The notes under the pieces were generated by a model, which was not told the origin of the DNA, did not search any database, and was given only the letters and a program-made list of their open reading frames with translations. 64,000 bases of DNA, taken from Phoenix dactylifera. Taxonomy: Eukaryota; Streptophyta; Magnoliopsida; Arecales; Arecaceae. A program made the translations under genes and the position numbers. Below, piece after piece: positions 52,234-64,000 of this stretch. The DNA is taken from assembly GCF_009389715.1 (NCBI RefSeq), contig NW_024068487.1, positions 1 to 64,000 of the forward strand. Reading direction: 5' to 3'. How positions within the stretch are numbered: position 1 is the first letter of the stretch; each line of letters starts with the position of its first letter.

Positions 52234-52412
52234 CTTTAAAAGAAGAGCAGCTACACGGAAAAAAGAGCTCTCGCTCGCCGTATTTCGTACCCTTGAAGAC
52301 TTGGCGAGATCTACTCCCTTTTCCTTTCTCTCTCTGTCGCTTCTTTTATCGTTATCGTCTCGGTGGAAGGATTTTGTCTCCCTCTTTCCCTCTTGCGGCC
52401 AATCTCGGAAAG
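52234..52412 (+). promoter_or_regulatory. HVA22 core promoter and first untranslated exon (approximate)
   Basis: A TATA-like CTTTAAAAG at 52234-52242 precedes a CT-rich leader typical of plant 5' exons. A donor follows: CGGAAAG|GTATCG after 52412. The matching acceptor CTTCTAG at 52873-52879 lies 65 bases upstream of the start codon, so 52413-52879 is probably a leader intron. Frames here (52077-52475, 52190-52519) are not taken as proteins. Confidence 0.45.
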
Positions 52413-52944
52413 GTATCGGTCTTTACTCTTTACCCTCTTTCCTCTTCTCTTCCGATGTCGGCTTCGTCGCCTTAAATCAGCATGTCTTGCGCTTCTTCTC
52501 GGATTTTTGCACCGAATAAGGGTTCTTTTGCGGCTTCTGTACTGATACTTGATTTGTTTTCTTGATCAGTTTTAAGGGTTTTCTCTTTTGTTTCTTGCGA
52601 TGGAAATCGGTGGGATTTTGGCTCATATTCTGCAATGCGGAGATATGCGGAGTTGATTTCAGTCAGATCTTTAAATCCAGGGTTTTCCTGCACGGCGTTC
52701 TTCTTTTTTTGTGTTTTCCTTGCCCCTAGTTTTGTTACACTCCGCTCTCCAATAAGCTTTTTAGTTAATTTTCTGCTGCAGACGCGCGCGCGCACTTCCA
52801 ATGATCCGGGAATCACGGTACAGTAATCTTTCTTGTTTATATAATAATGCCGTCTGTTTTCATTTTCCTTGACTTCTAGTGCTTGGTGTTGCTGAAGGGG
52901 GCTCAGGAAGCGGCCGTAACTTTCTACATATTTGGTGGATCAAG

Positions 52945-55900
52945 ATGATGGGAAGTTTTGTTACAAGAGCCTTGGTGTTAGTAATTCTGACATGGATTAG
53001 TTTTTTTGGTTTTTTAGCTGCTTCATTACATTCGAGTAGATCTTCGTTTCATGTTTCTTGTCTTCAGAAATCTTTTTTCAAAAAAGTGAATTTGGATGAG
53101 AACTCGAGCGTTTCTGTCTGCAGATTGGTCCTTGGCTATGCTTATCCGGCCTATGAATGCTTCAAAGCTGTGGAGTTGAACAAGCCAGAGGTTGAACAGC
53201 TGATATTCTGGTGTCAGTATTGGTACGTTCTTGTTGCTTGTCGGTGGAAAGATTTTATTTTCAATCCTATCTTCTGGTCACTTGTGGGACTAAAAGGAGA
53301 CCTTTCGATTTTAATTCATTTTTCTAGGATTTTAGTTGCTGCACTGACCGTCTTTGAGAGGGTTGGAGAATCTTTTATTTCATGGTAAGGTAGCTCAGTG
53401 GTTTGGAAATTTGGGCTCCACAGCCTTGCTTTCTTTACTTTTATTCAGCTTTTCTTGTTACAACTTGGGATCTTATCTACTTTCTTGAAGGGTACCAATG
53501 TACAACGAGGCAAAGCTGGCATCCTTTGTATATCTTTGGTACCCAAAAACAAAGGTGAAATCTATGCCCTCTCGGGCTATGGCATGTTATCTCATCTATA
53601 GTTATAATTTTTTTAATTAGTGAATTTATGGCAGGGAACCACATATGTCTATGAAACTTTCTTTCGGCCATATGTTGCAAAGCATGAGAATGAAATAGAT
53701 CGTAACTTACTTGAGCTGAGAACGAGAGCTGGGGATATTGTTGCCCTTTATTGGCAAAAGACTGCAAGCTATGGCCAGACAAGGCTTTTTGAAGTCTTAC
53801 AGTACATTGCTTCGCAGTCACCCTCGCAGTCATCGAGATCACACCCTGTCCAGGTGCTTATTGAGAAGAGTAAATAGGTCTTACTGTGTTCTCTTTGTTT
53901 TTCTTTTCTTCTAATTATAATGAAATTTTACCCGACCACTCAATATACTTGACAATCTAGAAATATAGCTTTTTGCACTGCCTCTAGCATTTGCTTGCTT
54001 TTCATTTGCTTAAGAAGGCACATTTATCTGATATGACAAAATTGTGGTCATTCACTATGATTCTTCTATACATTCTGGGTTAAAGTGAAAAGAATCGATG
54101 GGTCCAGTAGTAGAACCTTCTTTTAATTTGCAATATATTGATTGTGTGTTTATCTCCAGCAGACCACTATAAGCTAATAACACCAATCATGAAAAATGTT
54201 CTCCCAGTGTACTAAAGCTTTTTCCTTTGTCAAGTAGAGATTGTAAGGTTACTAAAATAATTTTCTTTTTTTTTCACCTATTGCAAGTAGAGATTGCAAG
54301 GAAACCTGTATCCTATTCTCCTAGCAATGTAGTATTTGGCATGCCATATCAATGCCCTTGTTTTTATATCAATTTAGAATTTGCTGTGATCAAGCTTATT
54401 GAAGTACTAAGGATTGTCATGATATGCAACATAACCTAGGAGAAACTTTCCTCCATTTAAAAATTAAGCAAAAACAAGAAGCATTATCCTGATCTGGTGT
54501 TAGGAACCAGATGTTTAAATTTGTGGATACATTGGAAGGATTAATAATGTTTCCCAGTGGACTACCTTATTAAGTGAAATGATTGGGCGAGTCACCCCTT
54601 AACAATAGCCCCACATTGATGCTTTGATTGGTCATGTACAATCCTTCTTGTGGAATATTGCCATGCATGTTGTTGGGGCCTAGGTGGTCTCACCAGTCTT
54701 AGGAGCATGCTCTACTGTGTTTCTACAAGCATTGTGTCGCATATCATCACCTATGTGGAGGAACCCATCTATATGTTTATTTGTGGGGTTGAATGGTTTT
54801 TTGATGGAACCAATGGTTTATATTACTGCCATATGCTACCGTATATGCTGATCAGCATAGCAGCTGGTATATGATGAACTCATTCTAGTCATCCCAAAAA
54901 TTAAACAGATAATGTTAAAGTAATAAAAATATGAATTAGTTAAGAACCAGAAAGATTAAACTTTATAGGAAAGTAAAAGTACATATTTGTTTTTTAAATT
55001 AAATATCTAACGATTAGCAAGTCTGATGTCTTTGATTTGAAAATTTCTATGATTGTCCGTTGTGGTGATGCATATGCATTACACAATAATTAGAGTTTTT
55101 TTTAGTATAGTTGTAACAAAAGCCATGCATGTTATTCTATTATAGTAAGCACCTCCTTTATTCCTCCTCCTCCTCTCTCTCTCTTTCTCTCTCAATTCCT
55201 TGCTCCAATGGCAATGACCCGATCCTTGCTCTAGTGACAATGATCCAAAAATATATAAACATGTCTTAAATCCAAAGTGTTCAGCATGCTGGCAATATAC
55301 AAAGATTAGTTTGTATTTGAAACTCATTGTGGATCGTATGCAGTTTATCGTGGAAAAAATGTGGACTAGTGTGTGACTTCATGAAGTTAGAAAGCTGATT
55401 TGTAAAGAAACTATGTAGTAAGGGGTGTCGTCTCAGCGACATGGTATGAAATGATAATTAATCTAATATGCTTGGTACAATATGGAGTATCAAATCATTG
55501 AAAATTGAGCAATATTTTAATTATCACAACTAAGGCTGCTAGTCGTGTTTGAAGATGCCCCTTGTTTTAGTAAATTAGGCATTGAAGCTAGGCCTCCTCA
55601 ACAGAGATACGAACAATGGTGCCATACTCAGCTTTAACAAACAAATGAGAAATGATGACTTGCTTCTTTCTCTGTCTTTAAAATAAATAACATAGGTAGT
55701 GATAGATCCAGGACACATGGCTTCACTAGCGCAATCAACATCTAAGTGCAAAGTTGGAGCAGAGAAAAGGATGAGAAATTGAGGGCCAAGGTGGTGATGG
55801 CATGAATAAAGATAGCTAAGAATGCTATTTAGGCTACATGAGATGGCGTTGTAATGAACTTGTCGGCCATAGGAATGCATAGACAATGTCATCAAGTGGT

Positions 55901-56863
55901 CTTCCAATGAGATGACATTATCAAGAAGGATCAAGAAAAGGGTCACCATCACCCATTCTTCAAACGAATCTTAACGGGTGTTGAAGCAATTTTAGTGCCT
56001 ATAAATTGAGCATAAGAGATGATATTAGTAATAAACAGACATTTATGTGTCTGTATATATACTACGCATCAAGCTTCAGGAAATACCAAAGATAATGAAG
56101 ATTCTTTATTTCAAACTACCTTTGAAGATACTTGGCACCTTATCGTTATAATAGGACATAAATTGTGATAATCATGTTACCCTTGTTAAAAAATGAAATG
56201 ATTGGAACAGAAATAGCAGGACCATTAGAGGGATGCATGCGCTTGCATTTAGACTTATTTTACTATTTGTCCTTTTGACTCTGTTTACACCTTGACGGAA
56301 ACTATAAATTTAAAATCCAGCTTGCAAATTTAATGGTGGTGGTTTTAGTTTGAAACTTGGTTACTAGATGTAATATTTGTTATATTATATCTATCACAAC
56401 ACAACATTTCCAAAGCAAAGATCTTGCCACGGGAAAGGCATTGAGCCAACTTCCATGTCGTGAAAAAACACAATGTATATCAGTGACACTGCAGCATTGG
56501 AGTTGTTGACCCACTGTCATACATTACGCATACCTTCTCCTCCTCCTCCTCTCTCTCTCTCTCTCTCTCATTCTTTTCTTATTTTATTTATCCCTTTCAA
56601 CAAGTAGACGAGATGAAGATTGAAGCGAGGGTTGTTTTTAGAAGAGAAGAAGGTTGTTTGTTTGTAGGGTTTGGGCAGAGGGATGGATCTAGTGTTCCTC
56701 GACGATATCATAAACTGCCTGGTGGAGGTGCGATCGGCAAGGCCAGGCCAGCAGGTCCAGCTACCCAAGGCAGAGATCCAGCAGCTCTGCGTTGTGTCAT
56801 GGGATATCTTTCTTAGCCAGCCTAATCTACCAGGACTTGAATCTCCCATCAAGATCTTCGGTC

Positions 56864-56928
<65 letters not shown>

Positions 56929-58908
56929 AACTGTAGGGAGATCCTTACCTTGTTCTGTTTCTTGTTTAATCAGTTCAAAAGGTTTGCGTAGGATCCATAT
57001 TTCATGTTAGAGATTTGCTTTGGTGGTTCGGAAGAATCTTAGTTGTTCATGGGAAGGGAGATTGGCATAAATATGGAAAGAAAGTTGAGCTCTTCCCAGG
57101 GGAAAATGATATTGCAAGTTCAAAAGAAACCTAGGGTTTCTTTATCAAGAAAGATGGGTTGAGTTTTTGATAAAGATCTGATCTTGGAAAAAATGTAATC
57201 ATGCACGTTACTTATTCAGGTTTTACTGTCACATTTTGTGTTCCCTTTTGCCCTGACGGATGTCTATGATCTTTTGCCATTTAATGGTTCAACTTTTTTT
57301 ATGTGATCTCTTTTAGTAATTGGAAATTTGAGAAAACTGAAATCATTATTTTCTTGTTTATTTTTTTAGGATATCTATATTAGAGGTACAATTTCTGCCA
57401 GCTGCATATTCTCTAGCTTGCAAAGCTGTTAAGGAAAATAGCTCTGGAACTTGTGCGTCTTCCCAGTGACGCAATCAACCTGTGAAAGTTCAACTCTTTT
57501 TGATTTGATTTAGTTAACACAGGAGCCAACCTACATGCTATATTACATCTATTACTTTGGCCTAAACTAAAGAATAAACATATATTATATCTAGGCAGTA
57601 TATCTTGGTGCTTGGGAACTCAGGGACCAATGTGGACAGCCTGTCTGCCTCAGCTACTTTGTTGTTTTAAATGAAGTATTCTCAAACCTCCTACAGTTCT
57701 TTGGTATTTCGCATTTGTACAGATGCAAAATAACCACTTCAATGACTGCAAATTTTATTATGTGAACGGAATTACACAAAATAAAACCTAGGTTTAAATT
57801 TATACATATCAAAAAACTCTAGAACTTCCAAATGATCTTAGAGATTAGAACTTCTTGTACCATAAAATACGACTTGAACATAAAGATCTACAAAAAATAT
57901 GTACTCATTTGAGGATAAAATGCCCAATCTTTGATGCTTTCTACATAAATGTTGAGTATAACTGTGCATCATCTATAGTTAACTTTTCTGATGCATTGTT
58001 ATATTTAATCCTACCCTGAATGCTTGTTCATTGAGTGTGAAGAAGCTCTACTTCTTTGGGTAACTGTTTATTCTGCGTGCATTGTTTGTAAGAGGAGATA
58101 CTTGCATGATTCCTAAGACTAGGGCGTCTGCTTGTAAAAGGAAGATAGCTGTTGGTTTTGACTTTGAGATAGTTGTTGGTTTTGCCCATGGATTTCTTAA
58201 ACGCGACAAAGTTATCTCTCCTGGGAATTTGTATGTAATGCTCTGTTTCATTTTCAAGTTTCAGATGGTATCAGAAGGGCAGTTTTTGAGGTAGGAAAAT
58301 CTATAAAAGCTGTAAAGGATTAAATGTCATCATTGTTTCTATCTATATAAACTAAATAAATTGCTAGCATATATTGAGGTTTATGTCGTGGCAGGATCTT
58401 GAATTATTGAAGTTCCAAATGTTAGATTCTAGACTCTTGATAACATTTGTTTTCGAGTTTCATACTTGTTTCAAATATAGCACCAGCTTTTTGACTACAC
58501 TCAATTTTATTGATGAGTTGTTATATTGGCACTAAGCAATGCCAGCAGCCTCAGCAGATCCGCCGAATGGCATCTACGACGGCTGCTCGCCAACAAACAG
58601 TCTCACAAGAGCATCAACAGCAAACATGTGCACCATCCAACCCCGCTAAGAGGCAGTTGCAAGAACCAGCCCCTCTGGTTGCCCAGCCGCCAGCCTCACC
58701 AGCACTTACCAGCTTGCCTAGTTCTGAAGTCACCGCTCTTCCTACTCCAGCAGGTGATGGAGAAGCAATGCAGGTAGAAGTGGCCAATGCTGCATCCAAA
58801 GAAGACACAAATCCTCCCTCACAAGAGACTCCCATGGAAGAGGCAATCCGCATGACCCGTGGCAGGTTGAGAAAAAGAGCTGCTGCTGCTGGTCCCTCAA
58901 TTCGTTAG
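52945..58908 (+). CDS. HVA22: HVA22-like protein (TB2/DP1/HVA22 family), type i/j
   Basis: An ER-membrane-shaping protein of the REEP/DP1/Yop1 family; plant members are often stress- or ABA-responsive. Exons: 52945-52976, 53124-53222, 53328-53384, 53491-53554, 53635-53853 and about 58537-58908, all GT-AG with phase preserved, giving about 280 residues. The start [20 protein letters not shown] leads into the TB2/DP1 domain (about residues 1-100) with [21 protein letters not shown] and [21 protein letters not shown] conserved plant extension follows: [20 protein letters not shown] and [15 protein letters not shown]. The distant last exon encodes a Gln/Pro/Ala-rich linker and the tail [16 protein letters not shown], which matches the conserved end of type-i HVA22 proteins and is the reason for joining it. 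The exact acceptor may be 58537 or 58546. Reading through the exon 5 donor would end after seven extra codons. Confidence 0.9.
56683..56860 (+). pseudogene. First exon of a PP1-type Ser/Thr protein phosphatase (fragment)
   Basis: The frame [20 protein letters not shown], then [20 protein letters not shown] and [20 protein letters not shown], is the N-terminal helical region of plant type-1 protein phosphatase catalytic subunits. It stops at the position where that region meets the GDxHG metal-binding motif, with a possible donor G|GTCAGC after 56860. The catalytic core (GDxHG, GDxVDRG, GNHE) is not found downstream to 58.5 kb, so the fragment cannot make an active phosphatase. Expected residues are changed (the usual Arg after VVS is Trp; the Cys before the final Gly is Phe). 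A CT-rich leader precedes it and a (CT)n tract follows the donor directly. It may be a duplicated or TE-captured exon. Confidence 0.8.
56866..56928. repeat. (CT)n(GT)n microsatellite
   Basis: About 27 CT units followed by four GT units, starting five bases after the PP1 exon donor. A shorter (CT)n lies at 56549-56570 upstream of the same exon. Confidence 0.95.
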
Positions 58909-61101
58909 TAGCATCTCTTGCCTGCTCTCTCAATATTTCCTCGAGCATTGCTTGTTCGTTGGTAGAGTGGAAATGTGGGGCGATTGATTTGAGTGCATTC
59001 TTTTGAATCCATTAACACATATGTAAATAACCTAGAACAAGGTGGAGATGCATGTGTAGACAAGCATCTAGTTGATGAGTTTAGGGGGCCTTGATGATAT
59101 CTATGCAAGTGGCTGTTTAGTTCTTAATGAACTGCATCTGGATATGGCAGCAGGGGACCAGAGATGGAGGCGAAGCTTAGTTCATGGAAGAGGATTCACT
59201 CCGTTTGTGATGAATGGATACAAAAATGAAACAAGATCACTGCATGCACATGATTGAATTCCCAATCCTTTCGGGGCTGGGGCATAATCATGATTCCATG
59301 CACTGTTGCAGAGTCATTTTGCCTGCCTTTTTAATTGTATTTGGTATCGGATGCTTAGAAGTTTAGTAATGACAATCAGGGGTGGCATCTATCATTTCCT
59401 TTGGTATTACTACCATTGCCATTATTACCGCTGGACGGCTAGGCTACCATTGCCTTTTTAGTTAAGCAGTTGGACCCGTTGGAATGTAATGGCTGGAGGA
59501 TGCAATATCTTGATTATGTTTTACAGCAGTTGGCATTCATTTCTAATTTTCTACTGGCTTGGCATCTTTTTCATGGCTTCAGCTTTGGTTCATTATTATA
59601 CTGTGTCATTCATTGTAAATATCAAAATACCTGATTCTTTAGTTTTACTTGATGGTCCTGTGGAACCTCTGAAGCAAGCTAGGAAAATATACGACCGTCT
59701 TATCATAATTACTGATCTTCTGCCCAGATCCATTGTCTTCCCTCCGTCCCCCATGTAGGTAGCTGATGCTTCATTTTCAGCTTGTTTCTTCCCAAGAGCT
59801 CATGTTACCAGTTCTTCTGGTTCCGATTGATGGTGAGGTATAATAAATTCGACTCCTATATGCAGATTGTTGTGGCCTAGGAGAATATGGATCTTCTTTT
59901 TTCCCAGTTTTGCTGGTAAATCAACACCGTAACAACATTTAAAGTCGAAGAACCACAACTGAATTTTAGGACTTCGCAATGCCTAAGTGGGAAAATATAC
60001 ACTGATCAAATGTGGGGGCGTGATAACCACCCACACAAGATTTGCATTGGACATTCCGTCGGTGATTGTGTACGACGTATTGACAAATTTTTCCCTTTTA
60101 GTAGGAATGTAAATGACAAACACTTGGTACCATTCATTCCAAACCGACATTTTCATTTATAAATAAATTGCATTGCAAAAAAGGCCTCAAAACACTTGAA
60201 AAAAGAACACCTGCATGTTTAGGAAGTGCCCCATTGCAAAAGAGGTCTCAACATTGATCCTCTCTAGTTCAGGTTTGAACTGGACCCCAAGTTTACAATT
60301 ACTGCCATCCGCAGATCAAGTGACAGCAGTGATTGCATAGGCCTAACGTCGTACAAGGGCAGCATACATAATGCATGGTCCTATGAGGCCCATGAAATCA
60401 CGAAAGCTGTGGTTGGAGGACTGGACCACTCCAGTTCAACCCCAAACTGGGGAGGATCCCTGATTCGAGCCAACAAAAAAAAAAAAAAAAGACATCAGGA
60501 TAGCACGAGTAGCCTACCTTGTTCGCAAGCCATCATCAGCACCCCATTACTTCAAAGTTCAGAAAGTCAATCCATTTCTGTTGCTCATTTGATCTCTGAG
60601 CTGAAATTAATGGAAAAATCTGAGTGTGCATCTAAATTGAAAAACACCGCCACAGTGACAACTGAAAATATTTATAAGCCTTTTATTTGATAATTGTAGA
60701 ATTAATAGGAAGGACCATCATTAGCATTTACAATTTCACAAATCTTTTTTTGCCCCCCCACCCCCTCTGAGCTCTGTGCCCTTGATGGTGCAGCCTATTA
60801 TGATCTGTACATCCCAGGAGTATCCCCTGGCAGGCATGCACAGGAAATCAGTCAAGCCTACAGTCACTGATCTTGGAGCTCCAAGGCTGTAGTATAGCCT
60901 CATTTACAATGAAATGGTGATCCAGAGGTCTTCCTTTCTTTGATGTTATTCTGCATTTAGTGACAGTAAAGTGAAATGGTTGGTGGTCATTCTCCAAAGC
61001 GGTCAAGCTAAAGTGGTAATTCATATCAAATGCCCTCTGTGCATCCATAGGAAAGAACATCAAGAAGGGTAATCGGGCTCTAGTTCAAGGATATATTCAG
61101 T
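58909..61101. other. Tail-to-tail region between HVA22 and E2F
   Basis: It holds the 3' untranslated region of HVA22 (probably to about 59.3 kb) and, on the other strand, that of E2F (from about 60.8 kb). Short frames at 59489-59758 and 60409-60690 show no known domain. A poly-A run of 15 at 60475-60490, preceded by CCTGATTCGAGCCAAC, could be a SINE end, but no A/B-box pair could be established. Confidence 0.45.
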
Positions 61102-62178
61102 TCATGTGTCTGAAACAGTGACTCCAGGATCTGATACAAACCAGTAATCAGTGTCCATCTGCAATGACAAGCATATCATAATCAGCAATCTATTAGCATA
61201 TCTGATCCTAGTTTGTGGTCTATGTATATATGCTTACATCATCTGATGGGACAATCTTCACAATGCCACCCATGCATTCTTGTGCAGCGGTTGAACCCAA
61301 ATTGTTAGAAAGAGTAGCTTGGTCGTGTCCTCGCTCAGATGTTCCACCTGTATGCTTGTCTGCTGGCTGAAAAGACATATCATTCTTGCAGCTACTCTCA
61401 ACATACAAATCCATTGCAGCTGGCTGTTGGTTTTGATTTGAAGCCTCGTATATCTCTCCATGATTGCTGTTAACAAGATGAGAGCCTATATTATAATTCA
61501 AAATTTTCTAAAAAGAAAGTCCAACGGACAGCAATTTTGGTACTGCCCCCGGAAAGTACCTGATCAAGTACATATCAACAGGACCCATTGAGCTTCTGAA
61601 AAGTAATTGGTATCGTCTTTGTGGAAAATCAAGACCCTGTTCAAAAAATAATGTCATCAAAACCTACCTAACCCATGAAGTATCATCTTATCGACCATGT
61701 CTTGCCCACCTCATCAGGATCTGGAACTTCAATACTAGTTCCTCGAGGTGCTTTTATTGCAATTAGAGTAGAATCCTGTCATGACAGACAAAAGTTAGAA
61801 CATCTAGCTACAAGATAAGATCAAATGGCAAGAAACTCAAGGGCCCAGAAAGCCAAACCTCAAAGCAAGGAAGGTTATTAATATCATCATTGGTGAGATA
61901 GAGCCATCTAAACAGATTAATGACCATTAGACTTCAGTTAATGAATAACAAACCACCAAATAAATTGTAAAGCCAAGAAACGTTAACAATTTCAGTTTAC
62001 TTTTGGCTGTTCTCCTCTTCAGTCAGAATTCTGAGATTATCTTGCATCTCTCTGCAAAGCAACAGACTTTCATTAATACATAGAAAGAAAACAGTTTCAT
62101 TCAATGTGTTTTCCTGAGAACCCACCTGATCATTCCATCCAGGCTGCAATCTTCTGTATACAGAGTTTCAACTTCAGC
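61102..62178 (-). CDS. E2F: E2F transcription factor, C-terminal exons (gene continues past the window)
   Basis: A cell-cycle transcription factor that pairs with DP proteins and is held by retinoblastoma-related protein. Seven minus-strand exons are in the window: 62178-62126, 62051-62001, 61907-61859, 61775-61710, 61636-61560, 61466-61238 and 61158-61102. All are GT-AG and join in phase to 193 residues plus stop. They encode the end of the dimerisation coiled coil (AEVETLYTEDCSLDGMIREM), WLYLTNDDINNLPCFEDSTL and the marked box (AIKAPRGTSIEVPDPDEGLD, FPQRRYQLLFRSSMGPVDMY). A variable linker follows, then the RBR-binding end (DYWFVSDPGVTVSDT). The DNA-binding exons are not found up to 64000, so the next intron exceeds 1.8 kb. 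Compared with typical plant E2Fs, the tail lacks the usual Met-Trp after the SD(x)xV(S/T) motif, and YPQRRYR reads FPQRRYQ. Confidence 0.93.
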
Positions 62179-64000
62179 CTGCGAAAACGTTGGGATGAAA
62201 ATTAATGACTGTACATGATTAGTTATCATCAGCAAAATATGAAACAAGTAAAAACTAACATTTCATCTCGTTTCTGCTATCAGCACACTTGACAACCAAA
62301 ATTGAAAACTGTAATAAGATCTTTTCAGGATAGCATTATAAGTTCACAATTAACCATATTTATTTATTTATCTATAGAGATTTGCACCGGTTGGAGAAAT
62401 GCATGGAAAAAAAAACAAGATTTTCTCTGAGCCATATTGCTACTAATGGGCCCATGTTAGGCTGAGTAAGGGGTCCAGTTGGTAGGGCAACTTCTACTCC
62501 ATAAATTCCAAAATGTATTAATATAAAATATAAAGAACCAATATACGAGTCAACATATAATGACAACTGGAGTTAATTGAGTAGTCAATAAACCTTTTAT
62601 TTTAACATGCATGTGATAATAACATCAATGGGAAAAAATGTGTAGCAGTTCAGTAAGAGTCTGGGCACTTAATAATCATTATTTGGCAGCAAAACAGTTC
62701 AGAAGTTAAGTGACATCAATTGTAATAAGGTGCTTTTTGATAGGGGACACTGCAAGAACAATTGTTCCAAGTGCCACAACTTATAGCTGACACAAGGACA
62801 ATTTTCAGAGCACCATGGAATGTCATGGCATGTCATTCAAAAACAATGTGACCTAGTGACTAGTGTCCAAAGGTGCCCACTCCAGATTTTTAAAAAACTG
62901 AAGTGTTGAGATACCATTCGTCATATCTCGTTTGTATATAGTTTAAAAAAGAAAATTCAGGTATTTTATGTCCAGGCTTCTAGGATTAATTTAATCTTGG
63001 GCCAAATAAGTGCAATCCAGAACTATGGATGTAAAAGAATTGGTTGGCTAATCAAGTTGCTGGCTAACTTGGAAGGATTATTGAGCATAAGCAAGGTCCA
63101 TGGCACACTGGTAGGACTACACATTGAGTGGGTTGGACTGCGCCAAATATCTGCTGGGACTCAGCCAACATTGAAGGCTTAGCCCAAACTCTGTTCAACC
63201 CACAACTGATCCAACAAATCTCAGCTCAAGCCCTGTGGACAACTCTGAGTTGAGATTGAGCTAGCTCGATTGATATACTGGCTTGGTCTGGCCCAAACTT
63301 AACCAAGAAAGAATTCAAACATAGCATGACCACTTAGAACTAAGTTTCCTTTTTTTCTCAATTGTATTTAACAAAACTAAGATATCGCATAGATAAACCC
63401 AATGCATACATATGGGAAATTAAAGTGCAACCAGTATTTCTCTTCTTGTGCTATCATCCGTCTATCAGACACATTGATTCTTGCACATAAGCATGTATCA
63501 TATTTTACCCTCAGGCCAGCTTGGGCTAGGCTAAACTCCTAGCTCAAGCTTAGCTGTTCAAGTCAAACCAGAATTTTCAAGCCCAAAATAGTCCAACTGA
63601 ATGATAATTTATCCCAGCCCATAAATAGTACAGGCTTAAAAAGGTCATGGGTTAGCAGAGCCCAAAATGCATCCTTATACATAGGGTTAGGTAGGCTTGG
63701 CTTGAGTTACGCACTTATAGTATCATCATGTCAAAGATCAATGCTGAATGAACCCCATGGCGACCTAACCCATCTTGTCTCGTAATTTGTTATGGCATTT
63801 CTTCTCGCCCTCTTGTTTAATCATGCCACCAATGCCTTGGGCATGCAACAAGCTGTGAGCAAAGAGATGAGTGGCCATGGGCTTCAAATTACCAAAATGT
63901 TCCTTCCTCCTTTCACTTTCCTCTTACCCTCTCCCCCCACCTCTTTGTAATGAGAGGGAACAGCTTGATTGTTCGAGGTGTTACTACCTAATATCTGATG
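62179..64000 (-). other. Part of a long E2F intron
   Basis: From the acceptor at 62179 to the window edge I see no exon encoding the E2F DNA-binding or dimerisation region. 63020-63700 is made of word-like repeats such as GCCCAAACTTAACC and AGGCTTGGCTTGAG, also seen near 28.7, 48.3 and 50.4 kb, typical of an old dispersed repeat family. Confidence 0.6.

Larger units (their letters stand above)
53854..58536 (+). other. 4.7 kb last intron of the HVA22 gene
   Basis: It runs from GTGCTT to a weak AG at 58535-58536. It contains AT-rich sequence, a repeated 18-base word AAGTAGAGATTG(T/C)AAGG at about 54235 and 54288, CT microsatellites, and a lone PP1 exon on the same strand. No additional HVA22 exon is required by the family alignment that I can recall. 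Confidence 0.6.

Noticed and set aside
52077-52816. Frames of 109-132 codons near the HVA22 start
   Set aside because: They lie in the promoter, leader exon and leader intron and lack any domain; the conserved protein starts at 52945.
57361-57480. Possible extra HVA22 or PP1 exon after a T-rich acceptor at about 57369
   Set aside because: The translation matches neither family and contains stops in the needed phases.
60409-60490. SINE-like sequence ending in poly-A
   Set aside because: Only a weak B-box-like GATTCGAGCC was seen close to the tail; no A box or target duplication could be shown.

Overview
This is a plant nuclear window, most likely from a monocot and probably a palm. The palm call is inference: it rests on GC-rich first exons grading into AT-rich introns, gene families that are all land-plant in character, very long repeat-filled introns, and LINE, MITE and LTR debris between genes. 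There are no operons, CRISPR arrays or prokaryotic signals. I recognised no tRNA or rRNA.

Six host gene models can be supported by joining exons at GT/AG sites with phase kept. (1) 4885-5407 (+) is a small four-helix membrane protein of the family annotated MEE60 in Arabidopsis; it is broken by one extra base. (2) 13979-19634 (+) is a two-exon SGNH/SASA carbohydrate esterase with a 4.8 kb intron. (3) 31648-34375 (+) is a seven-exon LOG cytokinin-activating enzyme of 228 aa. (4) 42762-46527 (-) is a long coiled-coil protein, with a probable untranslated first exon near 49.4 kb. (5) 52945-58908 (+) is an HVA22-like ER-shaping protein whose last exon lies 4.7 kb from the others. (6) 61102-62178 (-) is the C-terminal part of an E2F transcription factor; its DNA-binding exons lie beyond the right edge. 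A lone first exon of a PP1-type protein phosphatase sits in the last HVA22 intron (56683-56860).

Layout: 1-4.8 kb is non-genic with a complete Tourist-like MITE. 5.4-13.9 kb is non-genic and holds a LINE inserted in a tandem duplication, an AT-rich terminal-repeat element and a nested AT-rich tandem array. 19.6-31.6 kb is a repeat-rich gap with a cluster of LINE RNase H remnants, long (TA)n tracts, two possible organelle-derived patches and a hAT-like element with a clean target duplication. 34.4-42.7 kb has no recognised gene. The coiled-coil and HVA22 genes are head to head; HVA22 and E2F are tail to tail.

The genes do not form one pathway: cytokinin activation (LOG), cell-cycle transcription (E2F), ER membrane shaping (HVA22), an esterase and two poorly known proteins are simply neighbours. 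I found no clear undescribed system. The most informative observations are the PP1 exon in the HVA22 intron, the datable LINE insertion, the inverted LTR ends flanking the last LOG exon, and the shortened E2F tail.
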